A DNA stretch of 64,000 bases from Devosia sp. (GCF_028290435.1 NZ_JAQGJV010000095.1:1-64000); one strand, 5' to 3'; positions 37,450 to 46,316 are shown, counted from the first letter of the stretch. Program-made: numbers and translations. Notes: a model not told the origin generated them from the sequence alone.

Positions 37450-37890
37450 CTACATGCCAACCGCATCTAGGCGCTGACTGCGCGCCCAGAAACTGACGAT
37501 ATTGGCCGCTTCGCGCCGATAGGCGTCGCGCTCGGCGTGACGGGTGAAAACTGCATCAGCGCCGGCATCGTGCAGGTCGGCGGTGTGCCGCCGGTCCGGC
37601 CGTTGCGCCATGACGACAACGGGAATGTCGTTGCGGATGACGGGGGCGAGCAGGGTAACGAATTCCAGATTGGCGGCGCTGTGGGCCTTGAGGTCCACGA
37701 TCACCATGGTCGGCCAGGCGGCAGTGGTGGCCAGCGACGGCATCAGCCGCGCAACGGCGTCGGCAGCACTACTGAAAATCTCGATTCTCGGCGCGCCGTG
37801 AGCCAGCAGCATCCGGGTCAGTAGATGCGCCGAGTGCGCATCGTCATCGACGAGCGCAAAATAGGGCGTGTTATCCACAACCGTGTTCAT
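37450..37890 (-). CDS. Stand-alone receiver-like protein with altered active site
   Basis: The 146-aa product is a single response-regulator receiver domain. Asp15-Asp16-Asp17 form the acidic pocket and Asp66 (VIVDLKA) is the phospho-acceptor position. The conserved Thr/Ser after beta 4 is Ala (VVVMAQ), and the invariant Lys after beta 5 is replaced (AVFTRHA). It may therefore not be phosphorylated in the usual way. No output domain or kinase is adjacent. It is divergent from the winged-helix protein at 38156. Confidence 0.75.
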   Translation of the reverse strand: MNTVVDNTPYFALVDDDAHSAHLLTRMLLAHGAPRIEIFSSAADAVARLMPSLATTAAWPTMVIVDLKAHSAANLEFVTLLAPVIRNDIPVVVMAQRPDRRHTADLHDAGADAVFTRHAERDAYRREAANIVSFWARSQRLDAVGM

Positions 37891-38112
37891 TCAAATCCTC
37901 GTGCCGCCGCATCTGGCGAGGTTGGCATGACAAAGGCAAAATCACCCCCCGTTCATGCGGTGAGTGCTGGCCGGATTGGGTCTAAACGGGATTTCGGCGG
38001 GGCCTAGCCGCAGAAATTCTATGTCGCATCAAGTGCAGCGACACCCGGCCTATGATCCGCATCGATCGTTGTGGCTAGGGAAAGTAAGGTTACGCGCAGG
38101 TAACTCGACTTG

Positions 38113-38130
38113 CGTTTTACATGTAAAGCG
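38113..38130. promoter_or_regulatory. TTTACATGTAAA palindrome upstream of the winged-helix gene
   Basis: TTTACATGTAAA (38116-38127) is a perfect 12-base palindrome. With CGT/GCG flanks it extends to 18 bases with one mismatch. It lies 26 bases before the GTG start at 38156, between divergent genes, so it is a good operator candidate. The protein that binds it is unknown. Confidence 0.45.
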
Positions 38131-38155
38131 GCAGTAATGGATTAGGAGGTCCGCT

Positions 38156-39877
38156 GTGCCTGCCGTCACCCCAGATCGTCAGACCGTGCTTGCCGCCCTG
38201 GACCGTGTCCTCGGCTGGCCCGAGATTGCGCGTTCACCGCAGCTTGGCCGGTTTCTCGACTATATCGTGCGGCAGACGCTGGATGGCGACGAGCAGGCCA
38301 TCAAGGCCTATTCCATCGCGGTGGACGTGTTCGGCCGTGGCGCCGATTTCGATCCGCAGGTTGACCCCATCGTCCGCGTCCAGGCCCGGCGGTTGCGCAG
38401 CCTGCTGGAGCAATATTACGCTTCTGCGGGCATCGCCGATCCGGTACGGATCACCCTGCCGGTGGGGCGATATGTGCCGATGTTCGAGTCTATTGGGGCT
38501 GACGAGCCTGTGGAGATTGGGCCCCCTGAAGCCGTAGCCCCGGTTGTCCGCCAACGCGGCCACATCACGCTATCCTGGTTCACCCTGCTGATCGTTACGC
38601 TGGGCATTGCGGCGCTGGCCTATGCGCTATCCAGCTGGGAGCCCCGGCAGGGGCGTTCGAATGTGGTCGCGCTACGCGGGCCAAGCATAACCATCATGGA
38701 GTTCCAGGACTTGTCCGGCAGTCGCAGCCGGCCGGTCGTCGCCGGACTGGCGCTGGAACTGGTGACCGACCTCAATGCCTTCGAAGACATCGATGCGCGT
38801 TACGGCGGCGGCGAAGCCGTGGCGGCGCCAGTGTTGGCCGCGCCCAGTGATTTCATGCTGACTGGTATTGTCCGGCGGGCGGACCAGGCAGTGCAGTACA
38901 GCGCCATTCTGACGGAAACGGCGTCGGGCGCGGTGGTGTGGAGCCGCACGATCCCGGTCAGCGAGCAGCGGTCGATGCAGCCGGAAGCGCTGGACGAGAT
39001 ATCGCAGGCGCTGAGTATGGTGCTGGGCAGTCCACGCGGTCCGCTGCATCTGCCGGCGCGCAAGGCGCTCAGTGGGGGACTGCCGGCGGGCGCCGTGCCA
39101 ACGCTCTATTTGTGCCACGTGCTGTTCGACCTCTACCGCGAGGCCGGGACCGCAACCAGCGGTACCAGCGCTGCAAGCTGTTATGAGGGCCTGCCCGAGA
39201 CCGATCGGCAGGAGCCTTCGGCACTCGCCGCGCAAGCCAGCCTGACCGGGGAAGGCATGGTGGCTGCCGGTGCGTCGGGGCTCGATGCCGCCGATCGCAT
39301 GCGTATCGCCCAGGCGAGCCTGGAACGGGCGACGGCATTGGCGCCGCTGAGCGCCTTTGTCTGGGAGCAGCAGGCGCGCTGGTTCGAACTGCAGGGCCAG
39401 TTCAAGGCCGCCGGCGCCGCCTATGCGTCCTCGATCCAGCTTAATCCCGCCAATGCCGATGCCCTGGCTGCGGCAGCCCGGCTGATGGCATTGCAGGGCA
39501 ATTTGGCAGAGGCCGGGCTGCTGGCCACCAAGGCCGTGTCGGGGACGCCAGTGCCACCGCCGTGGTATTTCGCGGTGCCCACATTGCTGGCGTTGCGCGA
39601 TCAGCATTTCCCGATGGCGATTTCCAATGCCCAGACCTACGCCATCGCCGATCCTGAACTGGGCTCTGTGCTGGCAGTGGTGGCTGCATCGGCGGGCGGC
39701 AATGCGGGGGTGGTCAACCGCTACTTGCCACAAGTGCTGGAAGTCGCGGCGTTTCGGGCCGCCGGCATCCTGCCGCGCCTGCGCGAACGGATCGGCGATG
39801 TCGCCTTGCTGGAAGAGATCGGCAATGGCCTGGCCACGGCTGGCGTGCCGCAACGGGCGCTCACCGCGCCGTTTTAG
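38156..39877 (+). CDS. Membrane protein with N-terminal winged-helix-like domain, TolB-like region and TPRs
   Basis: Residues about 10-110 match a domain seen in many Rhizobiales regulators: RFLDYIVRQTLDGDEQAIKA, DFDPQVDPIVRVQARRLRSL and LPVGRYVPMF. One transmembrane helix follows (137-160), then a TolB-N-like segment (ITIMEFQDLSGS, matching the usual VAVLPF-N-LSGD) and TPR-like helices to residue 560. This suggests a one-component, membrane-bound DNA-binding sensor of the CadC layout. It starts with GTG after a strong TAGGAGG. Its ligand and targets are unknown. Confidence 0.78.
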   Translation: MPAVTPDRQTVLAALDRVLGWPEIARSPQLGRFLDYIVRQTLDGDEQAIKAYSIAVDVFGRGADFDPQVDPIVRVQARRLRSLLEQYYASAGIADPVRITLPVGRYVPMFESIGADEPVEIGPPEAVAPVVRQRGHITLSWFTLLIVTLGIAALAYALSSWEPRQGRSNVVALRGPSITIMEFQDLSGSRSRPVVAGLALELVTDLNAFEDIDARYGGGEAVAAPVLAAPSDFMLTGIVRRADQAVQYSAILTETASGAVVWSRTIPVSEQRSMQPEALDEISQALSMVLGSPRGPLHLPARKALSGGLPAGAVPTLYLCHVLFDLYREAGTATSGTSAASCYEGLPETDRQEPSALAAQASLTGEGMVAAGASGLDAADRMRIAQASLERATALAPLSAFVWEQQARWFELQGQFKAAGAAYASSIQLNPANADALAAAARLMALQGNLAEAGLLATKAVSGTPVPPPWYFAVPTLLALRDQHFPMAISNAQTYAIADPELGSVLAVVAASAGGNAGVVNRYLPQVLEVAAFRAAGILPRLRERIGDVALLEEIGNGLATAGVPQRALTAPF

Positions 39878-40203
39878 TGCATGGCCGAATGCGAGAACAG
39901 GTTGATCACCAGCACACCGGCCAGAATCAGTCCCATGCCGATTAGGGCGGGGAGGTCGAGCACCTGCTTGTAGACGACGAAGGCGATGATCGAGATCAGT
40001 ACGATGCCAACGCCAGACCAGATCGCATAGGCGATGCCCACCGGAATGGTCTGCAGCGCGAGCGAAAAGAAATAGAAGGTGAACCCGTAGCCGACGACGA
40101 CCACAAGCGTGGGGACGAGTTGGGTAAAACCCTGCGACGCCCGCAGGAACGAGGTGGCGATCACCTCGCCGATGATGGCGATAACGAGGAATGCAACGCC
40201 CAT
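39874..40203 (-). CDS. Small multidrug resistance (SMR) family transporter
   Basis: A 109-aa protein of four helices with the essential Glu13 (IAIIGEVIATSFLRAS) and the family stretch VGIAYAIWSGVGIVLI. SMR pumps exchange protons for quaternary cations or guanidinium; which one cannot be decided here. The stop overlaps the convergent gene by 4 bases, and the start abuts the murD2 stop, so it may be co-transcribed with murL-murD2. Confidence 0.92.
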   Translation of the reverse strand: MGVAFLVIAIIGEVIATSFLRASQGFTQLVPTLVVVVGYGFTFYFFSLALQTIPVGIAYAIWSGVGIVLISIIAFVVYKQVLDLPALIGMGLILAGVLVINLFSHSAMH

Positions 40204-41504
40204 CAGAGCGGGCCTGGGGCGAAAATGCTTGCCGCCAGGGCCACGAACATCTTGCCGCGTTCCTCGAAATTCTTGAACTGGTTATAGGACGGCGCGCCCG
40301 GCGACAGGATGACCGCGTCGAACTGGGCGCGGTGTTGATAGAGGCTGTGCATGGCGGTCTCGAGGTCGGGCTGTTCCAGCACCACGATCTGCGGCGCCGC
40401 TATGCGCGTGGCTTGCGCCAGCCGCTCACCCGTAACCGGCAGACACGTCACCAGCGTGACGCCATAACCGGTCAGCAACGTCGCCAGTTCGGTATAGTCC
40501 TGCTGCCGCTCGTGGCCGCCGGCGATCAGAGCCAGGCGCTGGCCCTTATAGGCGGCGAGGGCGGCTTTGGTGGCCTCGGGCGTGGTCGAGATCGAGTCGT
40601 TGACGAAAGTCACGCCGCCAAAGCGGTGCTCTTCAAGCCGATGGGGCAGGGGTTTGAAGGCCATTATGCCGGCGACGACGCCCTGTAATGTCGCGCCGGC
40701 CGCCAAAGCGATCTGGGCGGCGAGGTGGGCATTGTCGAGGTTGTGGCTGCCCTTGAGGCGCGAGCCGACGGCGGCCTTGTCGATGGCGGTTAACTCCTCG
40801 CGCGTCAACTCGCGCAGCAGGCGCCGATGATCGCGCACTGCCTGGGCGACCACGGCATTGCCCTTGGCGCCCGCGCCCAAGGCGACCGCGAAGCTCCCAT
40901 CCCGGTCGATCAGATGCAGCTTGTCGTGGAAATAGCGCTCGACCGAGCCATGCCAGTCGACATGTTCGGGATAGAGATTGGTCAGTGCCGCGATGTCGGG
41001 CAAAAAGTTCATGTCGGCGGTCTGGTAGCTCGACAGCTCGAAGATCACGACCGGATGGCGATCGGCGATTTCGAGCGGCGCGAGACCGACATTGCCGGCG
41101 AGACCTGCATCGATATGCGAGCGGGTCAGCATCAGGTGCACCAAGGTTGCGGTGGTCGATTTGCCCTTGGTGCCGGTGACGGCGATGACGGTGCGCCCGT
41201 CCCGATAGGCTCCGCCCCAGAGATTGAGGTTCGAGGTCACCGGAATGCCGGCATCCTGCGCCAGTGCGAAGATCGGCTTGTACCGCGATACGCCCGGGCT
41301 TTTGACGATCAGGCCAAAGCGGTGCGCTACGAGAGCTGCTTTCAGGTCCTCGGGCGCAATGACTTCGGCGTCCTCGATGTCCGCTTCGCCGCTATCGACG
41401 GTCACGAACACCTTAAGATCGGGCTGACGGGCCTTCAGGAACGCGCGGGTCGATCTGGCCTCGCGGCCGGCGCCGTAGAGCAGGATGGGCTCTTCAAACC
41501 GCAT
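40203..41504 (-). CDS. murD2: UDP-MurNAc-L-Ala--L-glutamate ligase (MurD2)
   Basis: A Mur ligase of 433 aa with ATP loop GTKGKST at 111-117, NLYPEHVDWHGSVERY and the C-terminal FVNDSISTTPEATKAAL. It is divergent from canonical MurD (short N-terminal domain, ILLYGAGREA). It follows murL on the same operon with an 11-base overlap. In Xanthomonas this pair adds L-Glu (not D-Glu) and then inverts it, so I call it MurD2 by context and features. ATG at 41504 is preferred to TTG at 41513. Confidence 0.85.
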   Translation of the reverse strand: MRFEEPILLYGAGREARSTRAFLKARQPDLKVFVTVDSGEADIEDAEVIAPEDLKAALVAHRFGLIVKSPGVSRYKPIFALAQDAGIPVTSNLNLWGGAYRDGRTVIAVTGTKGKSTTATLVHLMLTRSHIDAGLAGNVGLAPLEIADRHPVVIFELSSYQTADMNFLPDIAALTNLYPEHVDWHGSVERYFHDKLHLIDRDGSFAVALGAGAKGNAVVAQAVRDHRRLLRELTREELTAIDKAAVGSRLKGSHNLDNAHLAAQIALAAGATLQGVVAGIMAFKPLPHRLEEHRFGGVTFVNDSISTTPEATKAALAAYKGQRLALIAGGHERQQDYTELATLLTGYGVTLVTCLPVTGERLAQATRIAAPQIVVLEQPDLETAMHSLYQHRAQFDAVILSPGAPSYNQFKNFEERGKMFVALAASIFAPGPL

Positions 41505-42822
41505 AGGCGGCAACCTTGGCGGCCAGATCGGGCGGAATGTGGTGGTTGTGGCTGTCGATCAGGCAATCGGCCAGCGCGGCCTGCAGCGCCGGTTCGCCAT
41601 ATTGGGCAAACAGATCGGCCTTGATCGCCTTGACCACGGCGTCCTGGTGCCAATCGGCGTGGCGCGTCAGCGAATAAAAGCACGCCGCAGCTTCGAGGAT
41701 CTCCCCGACGCATTCCCAGGGCTTTTGCCCCGCCAGGCCCGAAAGCTCGCGGAACGAGGCTTCGTTGGCGAGGTTTTCCAGCAGGTTCTGCCCGAAGATC
41801 GCCAGCAGCCGGTTCTTTGCCATGAAGGGCGCGAAGATCAGGAACACGAAATGGCATTTCGGGCATTCGCCACACCACAGCGGGCCATCATGCCCAGCCA
41901 GCCGGAAATTGCGGTTGCAGCTCGAAAACACGTGATCGAACTTGGTTTCGCGCGTGAAGAATGAGGCGATGCGCGCTTCCGAATAGGGCCGCAGCAAGGA
42001 AAAATACTGCAACGTTCCGCCGGTGGCATTGGCCAGCACGTCGGCGATCAACCGCTCGAAGCTGAGCGATTTGGAATACTGGTGATTGGTTTCCCGCCCA
42101 TCGAACACCACATTGCCTTCGCTGGCCGAGCGCTCATTGGACAGCACGATGCGGTTATAGCCGAACAGCACGGCGCAGAGCGCGCCGATCATCGAGTTGA
42201 TCGCCGTCGAGGGCACGTGGCCGTTGTAATAGCCGGGCTCCTTGCCGAGACGGATCATTTCCTTGTCGAGCGTACGGGTCACATAGATCGGCGGCTTGCC
42301 GATTTTGTCGACCGAGGTCAGGATCGGACCCTTGGGATTGACGGCGAAGGGCGTGAAGTCGGCGCCGACATGGCTCAGCAGGTCAACGCTGACGAGCGAG
42401 TCCTTGCCGCCGCCAATGGGCAACAAGGCGCGATCGGGCAGGGGAAACGCCGGCAGCATTTCGGTATCGTTCGGCGCCGAAACGCTCAGGCGACCGAAGC
42501 GCATCAGGTTGTTGCGCGCGTAGAATTCGCCCAGGCCATTTTCGTAGACATCGATGACGAAAGCACGCTCGGCCTCGGTCAGCGGGATATTGGGGGCGCA
42601 GATTTCCAGCGGCGCCGTCAGCTTGAAATAGCTGACGCCGAGCACGATCGCGGTCAGGTCGAGCAATTTGCGGAAGGCGGGGCTTTCGGCCGCAGTTGCG
42701 TCAGCGCCGTGCGGCAGCTCAAGCACCTCGACGAAACGCTTGTCGTGCAGGCCATAGTTGAACTGGGCAATCCCGGTGGCGGGGTCGAATTGCGGGCTCT
42801 CGATGAGGAATTGTGCGTTCAA
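41494..42822 (-). CDS. murL: UDP-MurNAc-L-Ala-L-Glu epimerase (MurL)
   Basis: A 442-aa protein with a PP-loop-like ATP site LLPIGGGKDSLVS (GGGKDS at 137-142), NERSASEGNVVFDGRETNHQ and the cysteine pair region LWCGECPKCHFVFLIF. This is the MurL family, which uses ATP to invert the terminal L-Glu of UDP-MurNAc-L-Ala-L-Glu. With MurD2 it gives a path to D-Glu in peptidoglycan that needs no glutamate racemase. Confidence 0.88.
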   Translation of the reverse strand: MNAQFLIESPQFDPATGIAQFNYGLHDKRFVEVLELPHGADATAAESPAFRKLLDLTAIVLGVSYFKLTAPLEICAPNIPLTEAERAFVIDVYENGLGEFYARNNLMRFGRLSVSAPNDTEMLPAFPLPDRALLPIGGGKDSLVSVDLLSHVGADFTPFAVNPKGPILTSVDKIGKPPIYVTRTLDKEMIRLGKEPGYYNGHVPSTAINSMIGALCAVLFGYNRIVLSNERSASEGNVVFDGRETNHQYSKSLSFERLIADVLANATGGTLQYFSLLRPYSEARIASFFTRETKFDHVFSSCNRNFRLAGHDGPLWCGECPKCHFVFLIFAPFMAKNRLLAIFGQNLLENLANEASFRELSGLAGQKPWECVGEILEAAACFYSLTRHADWHQDAVVKAIKADLFAQYGEPALQAALADCLIDSHNHHIPPDLAAKVAAYAV

Positions 42823-42911
42823 GCCGGGATACTGCCTTGAATGGAGGGCCGTGAAACCACGGTGTCATCCTCTATATAGGAATTGCAAACGCAGCGGGAG
42901 TGCGACGCGGC

Positions 42912-43802
42912 TCAAGAAATCCGCATCTGCATGCGCATGACGATATCGTGGCCCAGCCGCTGGAAGCCGAATTCGCGCATGGTGCAGGTCCAGGCATTGC
43001 CGGCTTTTTCGATGCGGAACAGATTGTAGCGGGCGGGATCGTCCAGTGTGCCGCCCTGGGCGGCACTGGCAGCCGCGACGCCGACCACCGGCACTTCATG
43101 GCCCGTGCCGGCAATGGAGTGGATAGACGAGCGGTGGGTATGGCCGTGCAGGATCAGCTCGGCGCCGTGCTCGGCGATGACCTTGCGGAACAGCTTGTGG
43201 CCCTTGAGCCCGAAAGAGGGGTGCTGCAGTTCCGCATTGGGCGGATGGTGGATCATGACGACGCGGAACCTGCCGGCCTCACCCAGCTCCGTCAGGATAC
43301 GCGCCAATCGCTCGGCCTGCTTCTCGTCAAACCGTCCGATGGCAAGAAATGGCCGCGTCGGCACCGCGCTGGAGCAGGAGACGATCGCCATGTCGCCAAT
43401 CCGGCGCACGAACGGAAACGCCGAAGCGTCCAGCGTTTCGCCCCTCATGTAGTCGCCCCAGATTTCCTGGGCCGACTCCAGCGCGCCGGGCACATAGGCG
43501 TCGTGATTGCCGGGGCAGACCGCGACCTTGTCGCTGGGACCCAGCGCATCGAGCCAGCGGCCGGCGCGTTCGATTTCGAACTTCAGCGCCAGATTGACCA
43601 GATCGCCGGTCACGGCAGTGAAATCGACACTCTGCGCCTGCATGTGAGTAACAAGGCTCGCCAGCGTCTCGCTGTTCAGCTCTTCATTGCGACGCATTTT
43701 CCAGTTGAGGTAACCGGTCAGCCGCTTTCCCAGCAGGTCGCGAAAGCCAACTTCGGGCATGGGCGACAAATGGATGTCTGAAATATGGGCGAGAGTAATC
43801 AT
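42912..43802 (-). CDS. Calcineurin-like metallophosphoesterase
   Basis: All five metal-site blocks are present in 296 aa: HISDIHLSP (Asp and His), VTGDLVN, CPGNHDAY, IHHPP and LHGHTHR. It has no signal peptide. The family ranges from cyclic nucleotide to phospholipid and phosphoprotein hydrolases; this one resembles the cpdA/YaeI-like soluble group, and the substrate is unknown. It is divergent from a NUDIX gene. Confidence 0.9.
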   Translation of the reverse strand: MITLAHISDIHLSPMPEVGFRDLLGKRLTGYLNWKMRRNEELNSETLASLVTHMQAQSVDFTAVTGDLVNLALKFEIERAGRWLDALGPSDKVAVCPGNHDAYVPGALESAQEIWGDYMRGETLDASAFPFVRRIGDMAIVSCSSAVPTRPFLAIGRFDEKQAERLARILTELGEAGRFRVVMIHHPPNAELQHPSFGLKGHKLFRKVIAEHGAELILHGHTHRSSIHSIAGTGHEVPVVGVAAASAAQGGTLDDPARYNLFRIEKAGNAWTCTMREFGFQRLGHDIVMRMQMRIS

Positions 43803-43912
43803 TGCGGGCGTAATGCCAGAAGGCTGGCGCCAAGAAAATGGTCATTTCGCGCGAGCGTCAATTTTGTGGAAGCCAATCCTCTGCTAGTCATGGATGAACT
43901 TGGGAGCAGACC

Positions 43913-44386
43913 ATGCAGATGAATCGCTGGCAGACCATGCGGGCCGCGCTGTTCCTGAACCTCAAGGGCGCAGTTCACCGCTTGACGCTGGGGTCCCGCG
44001 TCATGCTGATCGACGGCGATAAAGTCTTGTTGATCCGTCACACCTATGTTCCCGGCTGGCAGTTTCCCGGTGGTGGCGTCGATCCCGGCGAGACCATCGA
44101 GTCGGCGGCGCGGCGCGAATTGCTCGAAGAAACCGGCTACAAGGCCACGGGCTCGCTCGAGCTGTTCGGCATCTATCACAACAAAATCGCGACCAATCGC
44201 GATCACGTGGCTCTCTATGTCGGGCGTCAATTCGAGCAACAATTCGAGTTCCGGCCCAATCGTGAAATCGCGGAGGCGGCCTGGTTCGACAAGGCCGCGC
44301 TTCCTGAAAAAATTACCCCCGCCACCTCCCAGCGCATCGACGAGGTCTTTGACAAGGCGCCGCGCCGGGATGTGTGGGGCTACTAG
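43913..44386 (+). CDS. NUDIX hydrolase
   Basis: The complete Nudix box GGVDPGETIESAARRELLEE plus TGY is present around residue 52, preceded by VLLIRHTYVPGWQFPGG. The N-terminal 30 residues (MRAALFLNLKGAVHRLTLGS) form an amphipathic or hydrophobic lead. Substrate unknown. It converges with the GST gene at 44393. Confidence 0.9.
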   Translation: MQMNRWQTMRAALFLNLKGAVHRLTLGSRVMLIDGDKVLLIRHTYVPGWQFPGGGVDPGETIESAARRELLEETGYKATGSLELFGIYHNKIATNRDHVALYVGRQFEQQFEFRPNREIAEAAWFDKAALPEKITPATSQRIDEVFDKAPRRDVWGY

Positions 44387-44392
44387 GGTAAC

Positions 44393-45352
44393 TTACGAGA
44401 GGAACGGCAGTTCCGGTCCGATCGGAATGATGCGGGTTGGATTGATGCCGGTGTGGCTCCAGTAATAGTGCGTGCGGATATGGTCGAGATCGACCGTTTC
44501 CTTGACGCCGGGCACCTCGTAGAGCGCCTTGAGGTAGTGCGAGATGTTCTTGTAATCGGCGATGCGCTGGCGATTGCACTTGAAGTGGCCGACATAGACC
44601 GCGTCGAACCGCACCAGCGTGGTGAACAGGCGCCAATCGGCCTCGGTAATGGTGTCGCCGGTGAGATAGGCAGTCTCCCCGAGCAGGCCTTCGACCCAGT
44701 CGAGTGCATCGAACACCTTGGCGACGGCTTCGTCATAGGCGGCTTGGCTCGTGGCGAAACCGGCTTTGTAGACGCCATTGTTGATGTCGTCATAGATGCG
44801 GGCATTGATCGGATCGATCTTGCCGCGTAGCTCTTCGGGGTAGAAATCGTCGGTATTGCCGGTCAATTCGTTGAAGGCCGAATTGAACATGCGGATGATT
44901 TCGGAGCTCTCGTTGGACACGATCGTGCCGCGCTGCTTGTCCCACAGCACCGGCACGGTGACGCGGCCGGTATAGTGCGGGTCAGCCTGGGTGTAGACCT
45001 GCCACAGCGTGTCCTTGCCGAACAGCGCGTCGCCGGTCGAGCCTTCGGCGGTATCGAAACTCCAGCCGGTTTCGTCCGGCATCTTGGGGGAGACCACCGA
45101 AACCGAGATCAGGCTTTCGAGATTCTTGAGCTTGCGGAAGATCAGCGTGCGATGCGCCCACGGGCAGGCCAGCGACACATAGAGATGGTATCGCCCGGCT
45201 TCCGCGGGGAAACCGCCTTCGCCCGATGGGCCGGCACTGCCGTCGGCCGTGATCCAGTTGCGGTAGCCGGATTGGCCGCGCACGAATTTTCCGCCGGTCT
45301 TTTTGGTGTCGTACCACTCTGTCGACCAGTTTCCGTCAATCAATTGTCCCAT
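44393..45352 (-). CDS. Glutathionyl-hydroquinone reductase (Xi-class GST, YqjG/ECM4 type)
   Basis: It removes glutathione from glutathionyl-hydroquinones. The 319-aa length and the order match: GYRNWITADGSAGPSG, YVSLACPWAHRTLIFRKLK with catalytic Cys63, ISVSVVSPKMPDETGW, VTVPVLWDKQ and a C-terminal LVRFDAVYVGHFKCNRQRI, ending with the YYWSHTGINPTRIIPIGP signature of the class. Confidence 0.95.
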   Translation of the reverse strand: MGQLIDGNWSTEWYDTKKTGGKFVRGQSGYRNWITADGSAGPSGEGGFPAEAGRYHLYVSLACPWAHRTLIFRKLKNLESLISVSVVSPKMPDETGWSFDTAEGSTGDALFGKDTLWQVYTQADPHYTGRVTVPVLWDKQRGTIVSNESSEIIRMFNSAFNELTGNTDDFYPEELRGKIDPINARIYDDINNGVYKAGFATSQAAYDEAVAKVFDALDWVEGLLGETAYLTGDTITEADWRLFTTLVRFDAVYVGHFKCNRQRIADYKNISHYLKALYEVPGVKETVDLDHIRTHYYWSHTGINPTRIIPIGPELPFLS

Positions 45353-45703
45353 GATCGGGCACCTTTCGTCGTCTTATCGTCCGAATTGCAGCGTCTGCTG
45401 GCACGGATGGGTTGGCTCACTTGTGTCACAGATAGTGCATTGGCGGCGCGCCGATAATGTCATGCGGCAGCAACGCATTGTTGTCAGTTTGCGACCCAGC
45501 GGCGACGACGGCGGAAAAACTTTTAGCGATGCGGACGTTTTTGTTTACGTGGGGTCATCATGGTGCTAATTCGGAAATCAGGCGTGGAGGCGCCCAGGAT
45601 GGTAAAGGTTTTGCTGGTGACACGACGACCCTGATGGGTCCTTGAACGGCGCTCTTTTGGAGCTGCCGAATTGTCCTTTGCATTCCATTTCTGGATCAGT
45701 CTC
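45353..45703. other. Intergenic region with possible leader ORF
   Basis: 351 bases between the divergent GST gene and the GNAT gene. It contains a short frame at 45560-45634 and a hairpin just before the GNAT start (GGCGCTC-TTTT-GGAGCTGCC, about 45649-45667). No known riboswitch consensus is visible to me. Confidence 0.4.
45560..45634 (+). CDS. Candidate upstream leader peptide (24 aa)
   Basis: ATG at 45560 opens a 24-codon frame whose product ends Val-Thr-Arg-Arg-Pro before TGA, with many Arg and Lys. It lies 70 bases before the GNAT start, with a hairpin between. A regulatory uORF with a stalling end is possible; chance is also possible. Confidence 0.25.
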   Translation: MVLIRKSGVEAPRMVKVLLVTRRP

Positions 45704-46255
45704 ATGACCGTTCTTCCCCTGCCTTCGGCTGTGGCCGCTGCTACGTCTTTCCCTGGTGTCCTGACCGTTCGCCCCGCAACGCCTGCCGATGACGCGTTCA
45801 TCGACGATTTGCAGGCGATTGCCTTCGGTCCCGGCCGTTTTGCCCGCACGGCCTTCCGGGTGCGCGAGCGGTTTCCGATCGATACCAGCCTGTCACTGGT
45901 CGCCGAAGTCGATGGCATCGCCTGCGGTTCGGTCTGGATGACCCCGATCAGCGTCGGCGGTCTCAATGGCTATCTGCTCGGCCCGCTGGCGACCCATCCT
46001 AATTTCCGCAAACGCGGCGCTGGCAAGCTGTTGGCGCTCGAAGTCAGCAAGCGGGCACTGGCGCGCGGCGAGGGTTCGTTCGTGCTGCTGGTGGGCGATC
46101 AGGACTATTATTGCCCGCTGGGCTGGGAAATCACCACGCCCGGAGCCATCCAGTTCCCCGGCCCGGTCGACGTCACCCGGGTGCTGCTGCTCGCCGAGGA
46201 CAAGAGCCTCGCCACCTCGCTCAGCGGCTCGATCGCGGCGTTCAAGCCCGCTTGA
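45704..46255 (+). CDS. GNAT-family N-acetyltransferase (YhbS-like)
   Basis: A 183-aa acetyl-CoA-dependent transferase. The acetyl-CoA loop is seen in LLGPLATHPNFRKRGAGKLL, preceded by VAEVDGIACGSVWMTPI and followed by FVLLVGDQDYYCPLGWEI, as in YhbS-type proteins. The substrate is unknown. ATG at 45704 is chosen over a TTG at 45671. A hairpin terminator follows. Confidence 0.87.
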   Translation: MTVLPLPSAVAAATSFPGVLTVRPATPADDAFIDDLQAIAFGPGRFARTAFRVRERFPIDTSLSLVAEVDGIACGSVWMTPISVGGLNGYLLGPLATHPNFRKRGAGKLLALEVSKRALARGEGSFVLLVGDQDYYCPLGWEITTPGAIQFPGPVDVTRVLLLAEDKSLATSLSGSIAAFKPA

Positions 46256-46277
46256 GATTAGATTTTTGAGGTTTGAC

Positions 46278-46316
46278 AACCCTGCATTCTCTCCAGAGGA
46301 TGCAGGGTTCATATTT
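46278..46316 (+). terminator. Rho-independent terminator after the GNAT gene
   Basis: AACCCTGCAT (46278-46287) and ATGCAGGGTT (46300-46309) form a perfect 10-bp stem with further pairing inside (CTCT/AGAG), followed by CATATTT. It argues against the earlier start codons of the next gene, which lie in the hairpin. Confidence 0.75.

Noticed and set aside
37255-37470. Short frames in the structured region between mgtC and the receiver gene
   Set aside because: Composition follows the palindromes, there is no ribosome site and no family match.
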